A stretch of DNA of 64,000 bases from Stercorarius parasiticus (GCA_013396915.1 VWZL01001361.1:230-64229); one strand, 5' to 3'; positions 37,501 to 52,512 are shown, numbered from the stretch's first letter. Numbers and translations are program-made. The notes: generated from the sequence alone by a model not told the origin.

Positions 37501-40159
37501 AAGTTCTTGGCAGATGCTCCCTGCTATTGATGAAGATGGAGGAAAGACAAGCAAGAGAGTTGGCAAGAACTGGCCTGGACAGGGAGCTATGAACTGATCC
37601 GTGCTTCCAGGTGGGATCACCGACAGAGGAGGAGATGGGATGAGCATGCACATAATCTGCCTGAATCACGGGCAGGGATTTCTATTGCATCACGGAAACC
37701 TGAGGGGTGCGCAGAGGAATCACCATGCTGGTTTTCTTCTCAAGATCTTGCAGGTTATGTGCTGTGCTACCTAATGCCATCAAGATTTAACTGCTCAGCA
37801 GCAGACCTTCAAGATCACAAGGAGCCTTGCTGGCAAAGGTAAGGATTCTCTGTAAGGAGTTTAGACATCTTCATGTTTGGCAGCAGCTTTGCCAGCATTT
37901 TGGCATATCCTTGAGCAATCTAGATGTTGGCTCTTGGTCTTATATTTTTTCTTTTCAACAAGCCCTCTGTATTTGATTTCTGAATTGTTCATAGGAATAT
38001 TCACAGAGGAGTGTTACGCAGGTATAGCTTGAAACTGTTATTTCAGTGATGACACCATGTTACATGTGAACAACACTGTGATACCAAATGTCAGCATATT
38101 TTTCACCGTTTTGTCCTAATACGCTATTTGTTGCATGGAACTTGTCAACGGTTCTTTTAACAATTTTGAATTAATCAGGGGGGAGAATTCATATCCAGCA
38201 TAGCATGCAAATCGCTTCCTATCAACATATTCATATTTAAATACAGAAATAAAAGGCCAAATTTAGTGAATACCACCAATAGGCAGTTCTTCCGTGAGCA
38301 ACAGGTTTAGTGGGCTCCTACGCTTTTCCCTTTTGACCCTTCGAGGCAGGTTGTGCTTTTTCTAGCTTCTGAGTCATAAGCAAGAAGAGCCGAGTGACCA
38401 GCTCACAACAGAAATCCAATCATCTGAGGCATCTACCCTCCTCTTCTGCTGGCATGGAAATAACAGCCAGCAGGAGAGCCTGCACTGCAGCTGCCTGGGT
38501 TAGGTTTGATTGGTCAGATAAATCACATTGTATTGTTTCCATTCCTTTGGCTGAGGGAATGTGTAAGCACTTCAAAACTGAATGCTTATGCATGAGAACT
38601 TAAAACTAGTTTACTTAAATGCACACATATGTATTTTTGACATTGACTTTTTACAGATTTTCTTGTCAATAAAAGTAAATTTCTTGACTGTTCACAGAAA
38701 CTTAACATAGTCAAAGTGAATTCATATTTTAAAATTGTATTGTAGTGTGTGACTGCATTCAGTGACAACTTTGTCAAAAGAAATGATAAAGTCTTTACTG
38801 CTGTCACTTCATGCCAACCACTGCACTTAAGTCATTTCTCTGACTGAGAGCCCCGAACTTTAAGGAATAGCAGAGCAAACACCGAATGCCTGTTTCAGAG
38901 CAGAGGACTTGCTGATTTATGGCAAGTTGTGGGTAATGGAATTGTCTCAGCTCATCAGAGGACGCAGACACTGTCCAGTTACCTCCCAACTGTGCGAACG
39001 CTTTTGTTTCAGGGCTGACAACTCTATACCTTTTCACCACTTCTCAGGTCCTTTTTCAGGTTGATGGAGAAAACCTTTCAGCGTACAGCAAAAAATCATG
39101 CCTTGCTATCTTTCCCAACTCTCACACATCCTCGGGAAGCAATCACAGCTGCTCCACAGAAGGGGTCCCAGAACCTCCTGCCAACCCACCCCCTCAGCAC
39201 CATGAAGACATTAAAGGAGCAGGGAAAGAGAATAAAAAACCTGAACGTTTAGGAGAGGGGCTGGAACAAAAGGAGCAAAAGACAGGGGACCATAAGTGGT
39301 ATCAGAGTTTGGGGGGCAAGTATTGATAAGGCATGCATGGGAGTACTGGTGAATTAACTTGGGGCAGAATACCTGCTGTATTTCTAGTTTCTCTGTCTTT
39401 GCTGTGAGTCCCAGTCACATGAAGTCTGCACGGCAACTCCTCCATCAGACTGAGCTCGAGGGCACCATCAGCTCCCCGTTTGCCCCTTCCTCCTGCACGG
39501 CCACTGCTCGGTGAGCAGCTCCACTGCAGTATCACTCTCTGCACTGCTGGCAACAAACCTTGCTTGATCCCCTGTGGGTGAACCATGACAGGCAGCTTTT
39601 CTGGATGCATCAGTATAGCTACAACACTGGCTGCTAAAAGGGACACAGGTATGCGGGGGCTAATTGATTTTGTGACATTTAAGATCAATTATTTTTGCCT
39701 GGAGACTCTCGCAGACCTGACTGATGGATGGAGTCTAACTCACACAGCTAGTGTAAGGCTACTTCAGTCACGATCTATCCTTGATCAACATGGCTGCTTC
39801 AGCCGCTGCTTCCCTTCATGTGTGAAGCAGCTGCCCTTGTTTTCTGAGGATGTGGGGTGGAACTGACACAATTAAAGGTCATCCTCCATCTGGGAAGAGA
39901 AAGTTCTGGTCTACAGTGAAGCATAGGGGCTGGTTTCCATTTTGTCAGAGTTATGTAATCTCTAAATAAAAAATAATTCCACTGTTCACTACAAGATCTT
40001 GTTGCTTAATGCTCCCTAGAAATGGCTGCCAGATTCCTGTGTGAATGTAGCGCGTACACAGCATTTTAAAACCTACATAGATTGGAAGTTCTTTAAATTG
40101 TAAATGCAAAGCATTATTTTATAGAAGGGAATCTGGTCTTCCAACTGAAAAACATCAGT

Positions 40160-40242
40160 GCCTGATTTTCAGAGGTGCTGAATTCCAGTCGAAGCCAAAG
40201 GCAGCTGCTTTTGTTTTCATGCAGCCCCTCTGAAAATAAAGT
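40160..40242. mobile_element. Palindromic amniote repeat (foldback/MITE-like relic)
   Basis: GATTTTCAGAGGTGCTG at 40164-40180 is mirrored by CAGCCCCTCTGAAAATA at 40222-40238, giving 15 paired bases out of 17 around a loop of about 41 bases. The words match an ancient amniote palindromic repeat whose arms read CTGATTTTCAGAGGTGCTGA. Read from memory, not searched. It is non-coding and probably a fossil non-autonomous element. Confidence 0.6.
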
Positions 40243-43200
40243 CTACAGTATTAACAGTATGTGTTAATAACAGGCATGTTAGGTGCAGGTGAGAGACATG
40301 GAAATAAAGTAGGGACACACAGGATACACACAGAAGCAAAACTAGACAAAAGGGGAAGCAGTCAAATCTTTAAAGAAAAGCATCAACAATAACCATTTGT
40401 GACTTTAGATTTCATAATTCCAGATTCATAATCCAACTGAACTATGTTACAAAACCTGAACCCAAAAGCTTTGGGTTTTCCAATTTAAGTATGTATACCC
40501 AAGAGCCAGTGACAAAAACTGCATTTCTGCTCAGGGTTAGGAGAGTGCATCCTTGCTTATTTTAGACAACAAAATTTAATTAACCAGTTTTTCCCCTATC
40601 CTCCCAAATGTCAAAATTCACTAATGTTCAACAAAAAGACCAGGCTGCTCTGTTATCTCTTCATTCTTTGTATGTGATCCTTCAACTCAGAGTCATCTCT
40701 TGAGGACTGATTTTTTTTCCTTTACGCAGAGAAGTGTCTTTTGACTCCTATTGATTTATTTCTGATTCTGCTGAACCAGCACAGTTTAAAGTGTGGGGTG
40801 TCTATGTACAAACACAAAGGCTGTGTTTCACTGTGGCCTCTGAACCAGGACTGGAAGAGTGGCAGAACTACTATGCTGGAAATCCCCAGGATGCATAGGA
40901 GTTTCCACAGCACTACTCACCTGGGCCATCCTGCCTGCTTGAAGAATCTGGCACAAGGGCATGGACAATGGCCTGGATAAGGCACAAGGTATGACTGGAG
41001 TGCATTATGCCTTGGGAAAGCACTGACTCCTCACCTTTCTGCTGAAGTGGACCCTAGAGCCTCCTAAGGGGACATTTTTGGGTTGTCTCTTCAGCTTGAA
41101 CCCTTATGTTAAGTTCCCAGATATGTACCTGTTATGTGATCAATAGCTGGATTTCCATCACCTGATGTATTCTGTCATGTGGCATCATGTGACTTACATG
41201 TATCTTTGGGAATGAAGACTGCAGGGATTACCTCGTGGCACTAACCATGAGAACCCACAAAGCCTATAACCTGCTCTCCATATGCATGCCTTGAGGGCCT
41301 TCAGAAGAGGATGGCAAGAAATGGACTGCATACAGGACTAACCATGTGTCAAGAAATATTCATCTTGCAAGCCATAGTTTGGCCATTCTTGAAACATATT
41401 AAAGTCAGGAAGCTAATGGTCCTCCAGAATCCACGAGCTGAAGTGCAAAGCTAGCAAAAAAGAAACATGTTACTGCACTGAGCTTTGTTTGTCCAGAGTA
41501 GGACCTAAATAACAAGTATATAACAAGTATGTGCAAGCCAGAAAGAAACCAGCTATTGTCTGGTTCCATTTCGATTTGTTGATCTAAACTCAACTAATGT
41601 TCTTAACTAATGTGTGTTAATATAAGTAGTGAGCTCTGGCATCATTGAAAGACAAGCTTGATCCCATCAGGGACATTTTCAATTAGCTTCCAGAGCATAA
41701 CTATCCCTTAGTTTTATTCTGTACATACACAGTGCCCAGTATCTGTGGATACCCACCATCAGTTAATGTATCTAAACTTATAAATCTAACAGTAAAAATT
41801 GTTAGTACATATTTATGTGGAGAATCAATTAAGTGCATTGCATTGCATTGCGTACATGTCATAATAGCTGATATTATTCTGTTTGACTGCAAAAAATCAC
41901 AAGATGTTTTGGGAGGGAAACAAAACCAAAAGGAGATCTCTTACAGAACGCAGAAGTCTTCTATTTTTAAAAAATACTTTAATTTGCCTCTAATCTCATT
42001 AGCAAATTCATTTTTCCTAGGCCTAACCCATGGATCAATGACAGTAAGGCCATAAAACTGCACCACGTGGATAGGTTGTCTATGTGGTCAGCATCCTTCA
42101 TTGGTGAGGATTCACTGGTAAAAGGCAAAACAACAAAGTCTGTTTCTCCTTCTGCAGCAACAGGGATAACTAAGCTAAGTAGAGTTTACTGAGATTTGCA
42201 AGGAAAAGTTAAGACCTAGCTATAGACAAAGGTGCATGTAAGATTTTGTTACATCCACTGTGCCTGGCTGTCATTTATTTTGGACTGACTGCATAAACAG
42301 CAAAAGAAGCTGTTTCTAGAATACAGCTGCCACAAACAGATGCAATCACAGGCTCTGAAGAAAAGGGGCTTAGAGGTGCTGAGCAAAACTAGGATCAAAG
42401 GTTAACACGGTGGCTGAATGGGCCATGGTAGCACTTTGACCAAGAGACAGGGTAGAAGGAAGAAAACACAATGGCGTGTCCTTCAAAGGGATTAAATAGG
42501 ATCTGAATTAGACATCAAACATCACTGATTTACAGTAATTTGCACAGGATCAAGCAATTTTCACCTCCAAATCCAGGACATGTTTGCATCTGTGCCTGCT
42601 CTTGTTGAGGTAATTTACACTCTTTGATGTCAGCATCTTCCCTGTGCATGGCTGTCACGTCCAAGATGTCCTCATACAGGAACTGGGGCCTGATACAGTA
42701 TACTTCAGTAGTGGGGAACCTATTCCAATTTAATGTAAACACCCCTTGTACTGTGCATCCTTTCTTTCTGCACATACAGGACACTCCTGAAAGGTTCAAT
42801 CAAGCCACAAAGTACCAGCCAGCATGCCTCTCTTGAAACAGAGAAGAACTAAAGGAACCTAAAGACTACAAAACTACCACAAATTTAGAATTTAAATCCC
42901 CTGCTTCTTCCCATGAAAAAAACCTTTCATCTTACTTTCCTGCCCACCCCAATGGGCATGCAGACATGCTATCTTCTTTAGAAATTTCACATATGTAGAC
43001 TACAGCACAGCGCATATAAATTGCTTTTCTTTCACAGATCCTTTAGAAGTCATACCTGGATTCCCACAAATCTGTGGATCACAAGTTGAAAGCCACTGAC
43101 ACAAGGACACCGCACCTCACGGGGAAAGATGAGAAAATCAGTGGATTAAAGATAGAAAAAATAAAGTTACAGTGAGCCAGCCATTTAACAGACTGGTAAT

Positions 43201-46200
43201 CATCAAGTTTGCTTTTAAAGGTTTCCTTTGTTTCTATGTATGTATTCTTATTCAAACAGGAATTAGCCTGGGGCATCCCAGTGGTGTCTGTCAGTCCTCA
43301 GGTAAGACTCAATGGTCCAGTTACTCCCTCTTCAGGCATGGAAGCTCATTGGAGTGATGATAATTGTGCTCAGTATTTGCACACTTGTAACATATTTTGC
43401 CCTGTTATACCTCAAGCTCAGCAAGGCTAGATGATAAAATGCTTAGGGGCTGGTTTGGCCTTCTTACACTTAGAACTGTAAATTGATGTCTACCTATAAG
43501 CACCTTGAAGGTTCTCTATATGCACCGTTGTGAGGAGAGCTCCACTCTTGCAGCCCTTTGTCATGAAACATTCTCAGCAGCTAACAGACATAGCCAGGAA
43601 AGCTTTTTCCTTGCAGTACCATCCCATCACTGGCATCCACTGTACACATATCGAACCCCTCACCCTCTTTACTCCTGTTTACTGAGAAGGCCACATTAGA
43701 GAAAACAGGTTTTGGCTTAAAGGAGCTTTACTGAGGGAACAAAAGCATGTGGCTCTCCACAAACAGATGACCAAGACAGTAAACATCCAGCAGTGCAGAG
43801 GGAAATCTCCACAGTCTTTAGGCAGCTGTACAGCTGTCCTTAATGAAAAGGAGAGGAAATCTTTTCAAAGTGAAAATATGCCTAGATCTGCCCCTGTACA
43901 TTAGAGAGGCAAGAGATCTAAGCATCAGTTTTTAATGAGGTAGAGCCTGAAAGGAATTCCATATATGTTAGGTGATGTAAGAAGCATTCTGTCACAGAAC
44001 AGAAAGTGTTGCAACCATGCCTCACTGCATGAATTGAATTACTAGAAAAACAGCCAGAATCCAAATGTGGAAGATACCTCATCATTTAAGATTGTTAAAA
44101 CAAAACATGCGCTGTTGCACATAATCTTGCATCGGCAATCAAGAAGCAGACTAAATTATCTGATGCTTGGGTTCTCATTTATATACATTTGTATTTGCAG
44201 AGACGACATATTCACAAAGACTGAATCTGAAAGGGCACCCTCATATTGCAACTTCTTACCATCCCTAATAAAAATTTCATTAAGCCAGAGATTAGTGTGA
44301 TTCACTTGTCCACGCTGCAAGTATGATGTTTTTAAAGTGAGTGAAGAATCTACAATCTGATCTATCTGACACTGCTTTGCCGCAAATATGCCAGATATCC
44401 TGCACCCCAGCTTGTTGCATCCTTTAGGAACTGCCACCTTTGGTTTACTGGACTCAAAGTGAGATCCATCTTAAAAAAACAATGGAGATTGTGGGGACAA
44501 GACAAACAATTCATATTATTTAAACATGAACATTTTGCTGACAAAGGATGAAGGATCCAGTATCTTGCATTGCTAGTGAGGGCTTATTAAAAAAGGCTGC
44601 CCTGTGTGGCTAAAAGCAGAGGTGACTGTACTGGTTACAACAGATATAAATCTACAGCATGGTCTTAAATCCAAAGCGATCCTCTGGAGGAACCATACTA
44701 GGAATCAAAAGTATTGAAGCCATGACCCCTGGCTCGAACAGAGTCTGCTCAGAGTGCTGTAGCATCCCTGCGAATAGCTAACAGTAGATCTACCTCCCCT
44801 TCATTTACGCAAGGGACTAGAAGCTCTCATAAAGTACACTATTAGACTAGGTCAATCAAAGACCTAATTAGCAGCCACTGCATCAGGGAATGAAAGGTGG
44901 AAATGGGGCTGAGCACAGCACAGGGATACGTTTTCACACGGACCCTGTACGCTGACCCCCAGTAGCCACCCAGAGTTCAGCTTCAGCATCTGACCCAGAC
45001 TTCCAGTCTTACCCCAGGTCTCAGAGGGAGGGCTGAACACGAAGCTCTGTGTTGTTGCTACACCCCTGATAGATGTGCTGCAGTGTGTCGCTGAAAGCCT
45101 GACAGTCGTGTTCCCGAGGGGGGACCCAAGCTTCCAGCATCAGCGAGGTGAAAGGCAGCTGCCATTCGCCCCAGCACCAGCTGGAGAAGCCACAGCAATG
45201 TGTAAAGAGTGTCAGCAGTGAAAGCCTCAGGGGCGAAGACGGAAAGAAACGACGTCACTGTAATGGAACCCTTCCCTGCCTGCCTGTCTGTCTGTCTGTC
45301 TGTCTGTCAGCAAGGACTTCTGAGTCAATAAATACCAGTCAAAATGCACAATTCCTGCTGACCTGCAGTCCCCTCTTCATCTCTGGAGAAAATAAACATG
45401 GGCTGTGGGTGCTGAGCCGCTCTGCCTTCTTCAGAGCCTCCATTGTATTTGTGTTTGCAGCGTTTCAGCCAGCAACACTGGGCAGCGTTCACTTGGTACT
45501 CCCAGGAACTTGGAGGAACTCCCTGGTTATTATGAGATTACCCCTTCACTGCAAAATAAACGGTGCTTTACAGATACCCTCTCAGGGGTGTTCCCTCACA
45601 GATGTCCAGGAGTCAGGAGGGGTCAGGACAGGAGGGATTTGACATTGTGTATAAATCCTCTCGGTGCCAACTGCAGCCCCCAGCACAATGCCATTCACTG
45701 TCCAAAGTATCCAGCATCCAAGGGAACAGAACTGCCTCTGGAAAGCCTAAAGGAGGCTCTCTGTCTCACACCTCAGCCTGCAGCAGCACCTTTCACGTCT
45801 GCAGGCAGCTCAAAATTGGATGCAGAAGGGAGCTCCTGATCACTTGTGTCTGAACAGAAACATCAGTTGCCGTATCCCAGTTTTCCCTTTTCCTAGGGGA
45901 AAGCATTTTGGTTTGGGATTCTCTCGCTATCTTATTACACATCTTAATAGAGCCACTTGTCCTTGCTACCAGTCAACGTTCACAGTGTAGTTGTCAAACT
46001 ACTGATTTAATAACAAAAGGCCCGGCATCCCTCATGCTTGCTATTTGCTTGGGGTAGGAATGAAGGGACAGAAATGTCTTTGTTTCTCAATTTGCTAGCA
46101 GCAGTAGCACACTGCCATTTCATACTTGGTCTGGCCATTAAAGGGGGTGAGGTATACTTTGTCCCTGGACTGCACAGGTACTTGATGACAACGGAGCGAT

Positions 46201-49200
46201 TCAAATGCTTTCTGGATTATGTTCCACTTTCTCCAAATTGGACCCTGGCGGTGATAGATCCCTCCAGCTCTGTTCTCCACGACCATGATGCTGCTTGGTA
46301 CTAGCCTCATCCCATTCCCAGCTTCCAGTTCCAGATTTTCTGTACCCTGTTTTTTGAGACTGGAAGCACAGTAAGGCTGTTTTACTGTTTTACGCAATGC
46401 CTGGAAAACACCTGATACACTGAGACACTCCATCAGCAACTTACTCAAGCCGCTGCTTCTCCCTTTTCCCCCCCACCCCTTCCAAACACTCAGTTAAAAG
46501 AGAAAAAGTTTTAAAGATATTTCAATGTGCAGGATGTTTGCTGTTTTGAATTTTAAAAAAAGGATTGTTTTTGCCAATGTTTGAGAACAGAGGGGATTTT
46601 CTTCAGAAAAAATCAGAGTATACAAATATTCTATCAGGTTTCAGATCACTTGTCTCCTGAGCTATTTGGGGTCATTCTGAAAGCCAAGGCTACTTCACAA
46701 TTTGCAGAATTTGTTTTCTGTGTTTTCACTTAGAGCACTGTTGTTCACAAGGCAGCCCCTCAAGCCTGAGACACCATACAAACATCACACCACAGTCCTG
46801 AGGCTGAGCTAGTATGAAGGCGAGACATGCTTCAGCAAATATTGGACAAAAGAGTGGCCCAACAGGACACAAGGGTGGAGAACTGATCTCATAGGTGACC
46901 TGCACAAGAGTGTGTGGCATAAGGCGTTCAACAGAAACTTCTCAGAGGAAAGGGCAGAACAGCAAACCACAAGTGGCGTGAGCTGGTCCAGGGGGCACAG
47001 TCTGCTCTGCTGCGTGGCCAAAGCGCCTGCTCCCCGCAGCCCTGCAGCCCACACAGAACTCACTCATGGTAAATCATGCTCTAGAAATCATAGCTTATAT
47101 TTCAAAAAAGCTTCTAACAATTGCGGTTATGGAAATAACTGTGAGAACCTGAACCACAGGTAAACCTCTGCAGCAATGCAGAGCAGCCTTGGAGCTGGAA
47201 ACAACAGTTCTCACATCACCTTCTTGAAGCATTTCAGTCACAGCCTCATTAACTCATTTATTCTGCAACAATGGAATTCGGCACTTTCCCATAATGTGTA
47301 AATACAGTATTTTACCAATATCCGTAGTCAGGTACCCGACATCAGTTTCTGGCCGCTTGCAAGCCAAATTCACGCAAAGCCAGGGAACTGGCTCCTCGTG
47401 GCAAGGGAGACAGTCCTGGCACATGGCTGTGGTCTGATAAACTGCTGGAGCCATCTACAAGTTAACTCCTTCCTAGGCACACACCGGAAAACAAGTCCTG
47501 GACTATGCTTCTTGAAACAATACTTCACTAAACAATGCCCTGACAACAGAGATAGATTGCCTGGAGACATTGCAAGGCCAAGAAAAGATAAAAGCTTTCT
47601 TAAAAGAATGGTTGAAAATATTCATTGCCATATTGTGGTGATGACTGTTTTCAGCAGATATGGGCCACAGCTGCACATGTTTGTGTGAAGAAAGGAAGAC
47701 AAGAATGAAAGGATTTTTTTTATACCGTTACCGTTTGGTCCCATCTCATTACAGAATACACAGAAGCTGGCTTTACAAAGGATGCGTTCTTTTGAATCCT
47801 TGTGGCTAGGAGCCAGAGCTAAGATAAATAGCTGTTAATTAATTTAATTTAAGCCATTAATGAGATACAGAATCTAACTCACTTTACAGCAGTGTAGGCC
47901 CTGGCCTATATGCTATACCAGGTCTATGTACTGTATAGATAATACTATGTTAAGAAACTATTGATGTTGTGAAGTCAAATATTCAGATGTTATGGATCAC
48001 CAGCAATAAGCCTGACCTTATTTCAGCCCTATCCATGAGCTACCTTGCCGTCTTTATTTACGTAACCACATAACAATTTTCCACTGTATCTCTGTTGAAG
48101 ATCCTGTATATTTGAGGTCTTTTCTACTTGTGGTTCATGTCTTATTTATTGCATATCATCCAAACTCTGCTCTAAAGCCTGAATCATTAATTTTCCAGAT
48201 TGGTTTTTTTTTCTGTTAGATTTAATTTTTGAATTTCCAATGTGTGGAAATACCTGTTCTGTTTCTGGAGACAGGCATCTGAGGTCCATGCCTCTCCCCT
48301 GTCGTGTTTCCAGTCCTACCTGTAAGCCTCCCACCCCTTCTCAGAACATCAGGATATTGATCCCAGAAGCTCTTTGTCCCGTCGTCTTCATTCCCAGGTC
48401 ACAGCTCCCTACCTTCTGCAGTCTTGTCAGAAAGGTTTCTTCTCCTCTCCCATGGTCTGTCAGACAAACACTGAAAGCACAGCGGAGGCAGCAACACTGT
48501 TCATCTCCTGTGCCCCGAGACAGCACGGCCACACCACGCACCCCACTGCTCTGGTGGGAGAGAAGGTTGCTGTCCACCCCTGGGTTTGAGGATGGGCAGA
48601 AATCCTTCAGAGAACATGCATTTCTAATGTCTTTGTGCAAAGCAGGACTTTCTGAGGCTCATAACTTGAGTAAATGCGGGAAAATTTTCACGGAAATAGG
48701 CAAGTATACATTCCTGACATCAGAGGGATTCTCCGCCCCAACTGCTGATCAAAAGACAAGTCTTTCATCCAAATTAGGTAGCGATTATTAAATCTTAGTG
48801 GTATTCCTTTCAGGCTTTTTTTTTTAATGCCTAGACATGAGAATAAAGTCTCCCTAAGTTTTTTTCTGAAAACTGAATTATTTTTCCTCCCTTTTTCAAA
48901 GAAAGGGGAAAATAAGAATGCAAGGTACAGAGATTAATCCCTGACACGAGAAACTTCACCCCAGTTATTTCAAATGTAGCAAAGTTCATACACAGATGAA
49001 AACAAGGCATTATAATATGTGGCATTAATCATAAACATACTTAATCATAAACATCTCCTTATATGTTGGCTATAACAATCAGTTTCCAGGCCTATTTCTG
49101 TTAAATGGAAAACAAAACTCTGTTTTGCTCTCATATTGATTAAAAGGTGTGCTAAGATCTTGCAAATGTTTAGTCAAAGACTTGTTAATAATCCTTCCTA

Positions 49201-52200
49201 TGTTGTATTGAAAATGTTTGCCTCCGTCTGAGCAACCTCTTCAACTGAATTCCCACAGCCAACCCACAGCCATCATAATGCAGAGTTTTACCTTCCTGTC
49301 CCAATATACGTGACATGGATAAAACCAGATCAGTACAGCAGGGTGCCCAATACAAATTAACCAGGGGATCATTAAAGACTCCAAGCTATCAGTTTGGGGA
49401 CTCACCTTCTTTTTCTCCTGCCAGCAGTCCATCCACCCTCCCAAGCCCCATGGCTGCTCTCCTTCAACCCCTTGCCCCCACCACCATGGCACCACCTGGG
49501 GTGGACAGCTGCCCAGGGCCCATACTATGCAGGTCACGTGGAAAATAGGCTGGAGAACAACAGGAAACCATAATTTCTCGTGCTAAAGAAAGCAGTGACC
49601 TCCTTGAATGAGCAAAATGCTTAGGGCCCTGACTCCTGTGACACTACAGTCAGGGTGAGTTCCGGCTCAGTTTTTTATCAGTCTTAGAATCACGGTTGAG
49701 GACTGATTAGAAAATTGAATTCCCAGAAAGGCTGGAGGAGAAGGTGATTTTTCTGGCATGGGTGAGGTGCTTTGAAAGGGAATCCCAAGGCATGTTGATA
49801 AGGCAGCCAGCAGTTCTGCTGCTTTGGTTCTACCTGTTTTGTGGACAAACAAATGACTTCAGTTTCCAATGCTGTCAATCTGGAATGCCTCATCACCACC
49901 AAATTAATAAAAACATCTTTAAAAAGCGAATAAAAACATGTAAAAAGTGCTAAGTAGCCAGCAGTCTGGCACATGAAGCCCAAGGTCGGATGGTAGAGAG
50001 GGAGCAGGGGGTCTCTTTCTCACCTAGGTAATGATTATACGAGCCCCATAAGGACATAGTTAAATCAAGTATTAAGAAGACTGCACTTAAGAGGGGGAAA
50101 ATATGTCAATCACACTTTGCCTTTGACAAAAGGAAATTCCTTGAAACTGAGAATGGGGAGAGAGCGGGAGGGAGAGTGTCTCGTCATGTGGGTGGCCAGG
50201 AAACTGGAGGCCAGAAAAGTACGAGAGAGAGAAAGAGTAAGAGACGGGGCCGGGGGGGGGAACCCACCAGACTGAATTCTAATCCAAATGCTGTGAGGCG
50301 TTCACACCAGGCCTTGTGAGAATATTAACAAGGTTACAGGAGAGGGGCCTTTAGCCTCGGGAATTATTAGTGAATATGGAATTATATTTGCGCAAACACA
50401 ACCAGATGCAAGCAGCTAAATGCTCTGCAGATGTGAAAGGAGACGGAGTGCGTTCCAAATGGGCAGCAGCTTCGTGTGTTTTAACCCTCCATCGTGGTGC
50501 CTGGTTGCCTGTCTGAGAGGGCTGCTTTTCCGAAATGGCAATGGGACGGGAGGGACAGAGTCTTCTTTTTTATCAGAAATTCCAACATTTAGGGATTATT
50601 CTTCTCCAGAGCCACTAGTATCTCCCAGCTGACTATCACGCTGAAGAATATGTCCTGACTACAGTCTTTTATCTCTCTGTGCCTTAGATTAATTTCCCAC
50701 AAGTTTTCTTTTTTCTTCCATTTTGCCATGTCTTTTTCTAAAATCTTCCTCTGTCCTCCTTCCCTGTTTTTCCTCATTTTTTGCTCTCTCTGGTTGCATT
50801 GTCTAACTCCACTGTGGCCTGAGTAGTTAGCCCGTATGCATGACATCGCAGGCTGTTTCCATTAGAATGAGAAATTGATTACAAGAGCCAGGTATTTCTT
50901 TGAAGTAATCCTGTTTTACTACAAACAAAGTCCCGCTTCTTGAAATACAGTGAGATTGAACAAGAATCTGTTCCTTTGCTCATGATCCCAGATCTGCTTG
51001 CAGTCAGGGCTCCGCTCAAAAAGCTCCTTCCCTTGGCTTGCTTTCAAGGCCATTGTGTATTCACTTTATTTCTTGTACCATGATTTTTGGGTTTGCTCCC
51101 TGCCTGTTTCCTCCCGCTTTCCACTGTTTCATTCACTCTAATCGATCCTCTGACCCTGCATTCAATGTTTACTTTGGGCAGTAGCCTTCATTGTTTAAGT
51201 TATTACTAAACACAAGCTGTTGTTCCCTCTTTTTGCCAGTGTGGAAGGCAGCAAGCACACCTAGCACCCTGAGCGGGACGCATGGATGATTCAAAACCAA
51301 AAAGCTGCCTCTCAGCTCCCAAACTCACATTACTAGGTGCATATTACCAGCAACTCAGTGACTCAATTGAAAATGCAGCTTCATCATTCTATGTAAATTG
51401 CTATTTCCAAAGCAATTACAGTCCCTACTCTGAAGAGGAGAGAGCATATACTGAATCTTTAAAGATCAACTTTATCAATTTAAGTACAAAGCCACTGAAA
51501 TGGCCATAGGCATAATTATAAGGGGGTTTAGTGTCGCTCTGTGGCACAGACAAGACTTCTGCTCAAGAGGAAATTTTCTGCATGAAGAACAATGGCAGCA
51601 AATGACTGTTCATCCTATAGAATTGTAAATGTAAAAGTATGGAGATCTGGAGACTTTCGGGGATTTTAACAGATTACAGTTTGGATCGGGTGAGTATGCT
51701 AATTGTGATTTTAATTACCTGAATGGTTTGAATTCCTATTAAGTAAGATCTTGCCCATTTATTTCTTTTAATCACTATGCTTTTTTCAAAAATAATCACA
51801 TATTCCTACAGTATGGCTTGTGCAAAATTATTGATGAGGTATGCCCTCAGATTTCATCATCTTTTAAAATACTTTCTACTGCTGAATCCGTGTTTTAGAG
51901 GCAATTAAAGACTCTAGAGTCAGGGCAGATTTTTCACACTCGGGCATGCTTTATTTATTTTTGATTATTCTTTACACTCTGTGAAAAACACAGTGTACTC
52001 TTCTTAACAATACATGTATGGTTTGACTACAAAACAAATTTTCTGTTAATTTCCAAAATGGACAATAATATATTAATTTTCTTAGAGATTAAAAATCAGG
52101 CCTTTTAAAAAATGGACTCCCCAGTATTAGACCGCTCTGTCTCCTATCTTGGTAAAAAGAATAGACTCCAGTGACCCAAGGAGGCTGCCCTGTGAAAAGG

Positions 52201-52512
52201 AAGGATGGAAAAATATCACATCTTCATAGATGAAACGCTTATTATTCTGTGAAAAAAATTGCTTCCTATTAAAACTGTCAAATAAGAATTTTGTTCTCTT
52301 AGTATTTAAGGAGGAATCTAAGCATCAATGGGAGAGAGCAGCAAAAAGGACTTCAGCCTCCCCTACAAAACTGGCTAAAAGCTCTGCTAGCTCCCACATA
52401 AGTGGAACTCATTGTAACCTTGCACGAAGGCTTTATTTCACTTGCTTCTTATAACTGAGCTGGTTTTGTTTGCCTGTTTTTCCTGTTGCATGTAATCTTG
52501 TTTTCCCCCCAG
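40243..52512. other. Intergenic DNA, no gene seen
   Basis: Contains tandem GCATT at 41834-41850, an 11-bp duplication at 41509-41530, a (TGTC)n run at 45276-45309, a 16-bp-spaced duplication at 49025-49054 and a G9 tract at 50252-50260. The longest open frame of the window (48240-48791, 183 codons) lies here but shows no domain, exon border or codon pattern that supports a gene. A homeodomain-like motif cluster sits at 51696-51719. Confidence 0.6.
45276..45309. repeat. (TGCC/TGTC)n microsatellite
   Basis: CCTGCCTGCC followed by repeated TGTC units. The repeat continues the frame of a chance open frame, giving a CLSVCLS-like peptide. Confidence 0.9.

Larger units (their letters stand above)
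32376..40157. other. Intergenic DNA, no gene seen
   Basis: Holds a 21-22-bp tandem duplication (33620-33662), a TTTA run (34493-34511) and a moderately GC-rich patch at 37010-37200 that lacks CpG-island features. Open frames of 128 codons at 36385-36771 (plus) and 39302-39688 (minus) have no recognisable family. Confidence 0.6.

Noticed and set aside
45148..45839. Overlapping 164-, 144- and 96-codon frames
   Set aside because: Three overlapping frames on one strand in locally GC-richer DNA; one runs through a TGTC microsatellite. Pattern of chance frames.
46038..46448. Opposed protein-like frames on both strands
   Set aside because: Neither resembles a known family, and complementary open frames on both strands are expected from codon bias of one another.
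46986..47000. CTCF-like core (CCAGGGGGCAC)
   Set aside because: Only the central part fits; upstream motif positions differ from the consensus.
48240..48791. Longest open frame, 183 codons, plus strand
   Set aside because: Low-complexity Ser/Pro/Arg/Cys-rich product, no family resemblance, no exon borders; length is plausible by chance in 64 kb of six frames.
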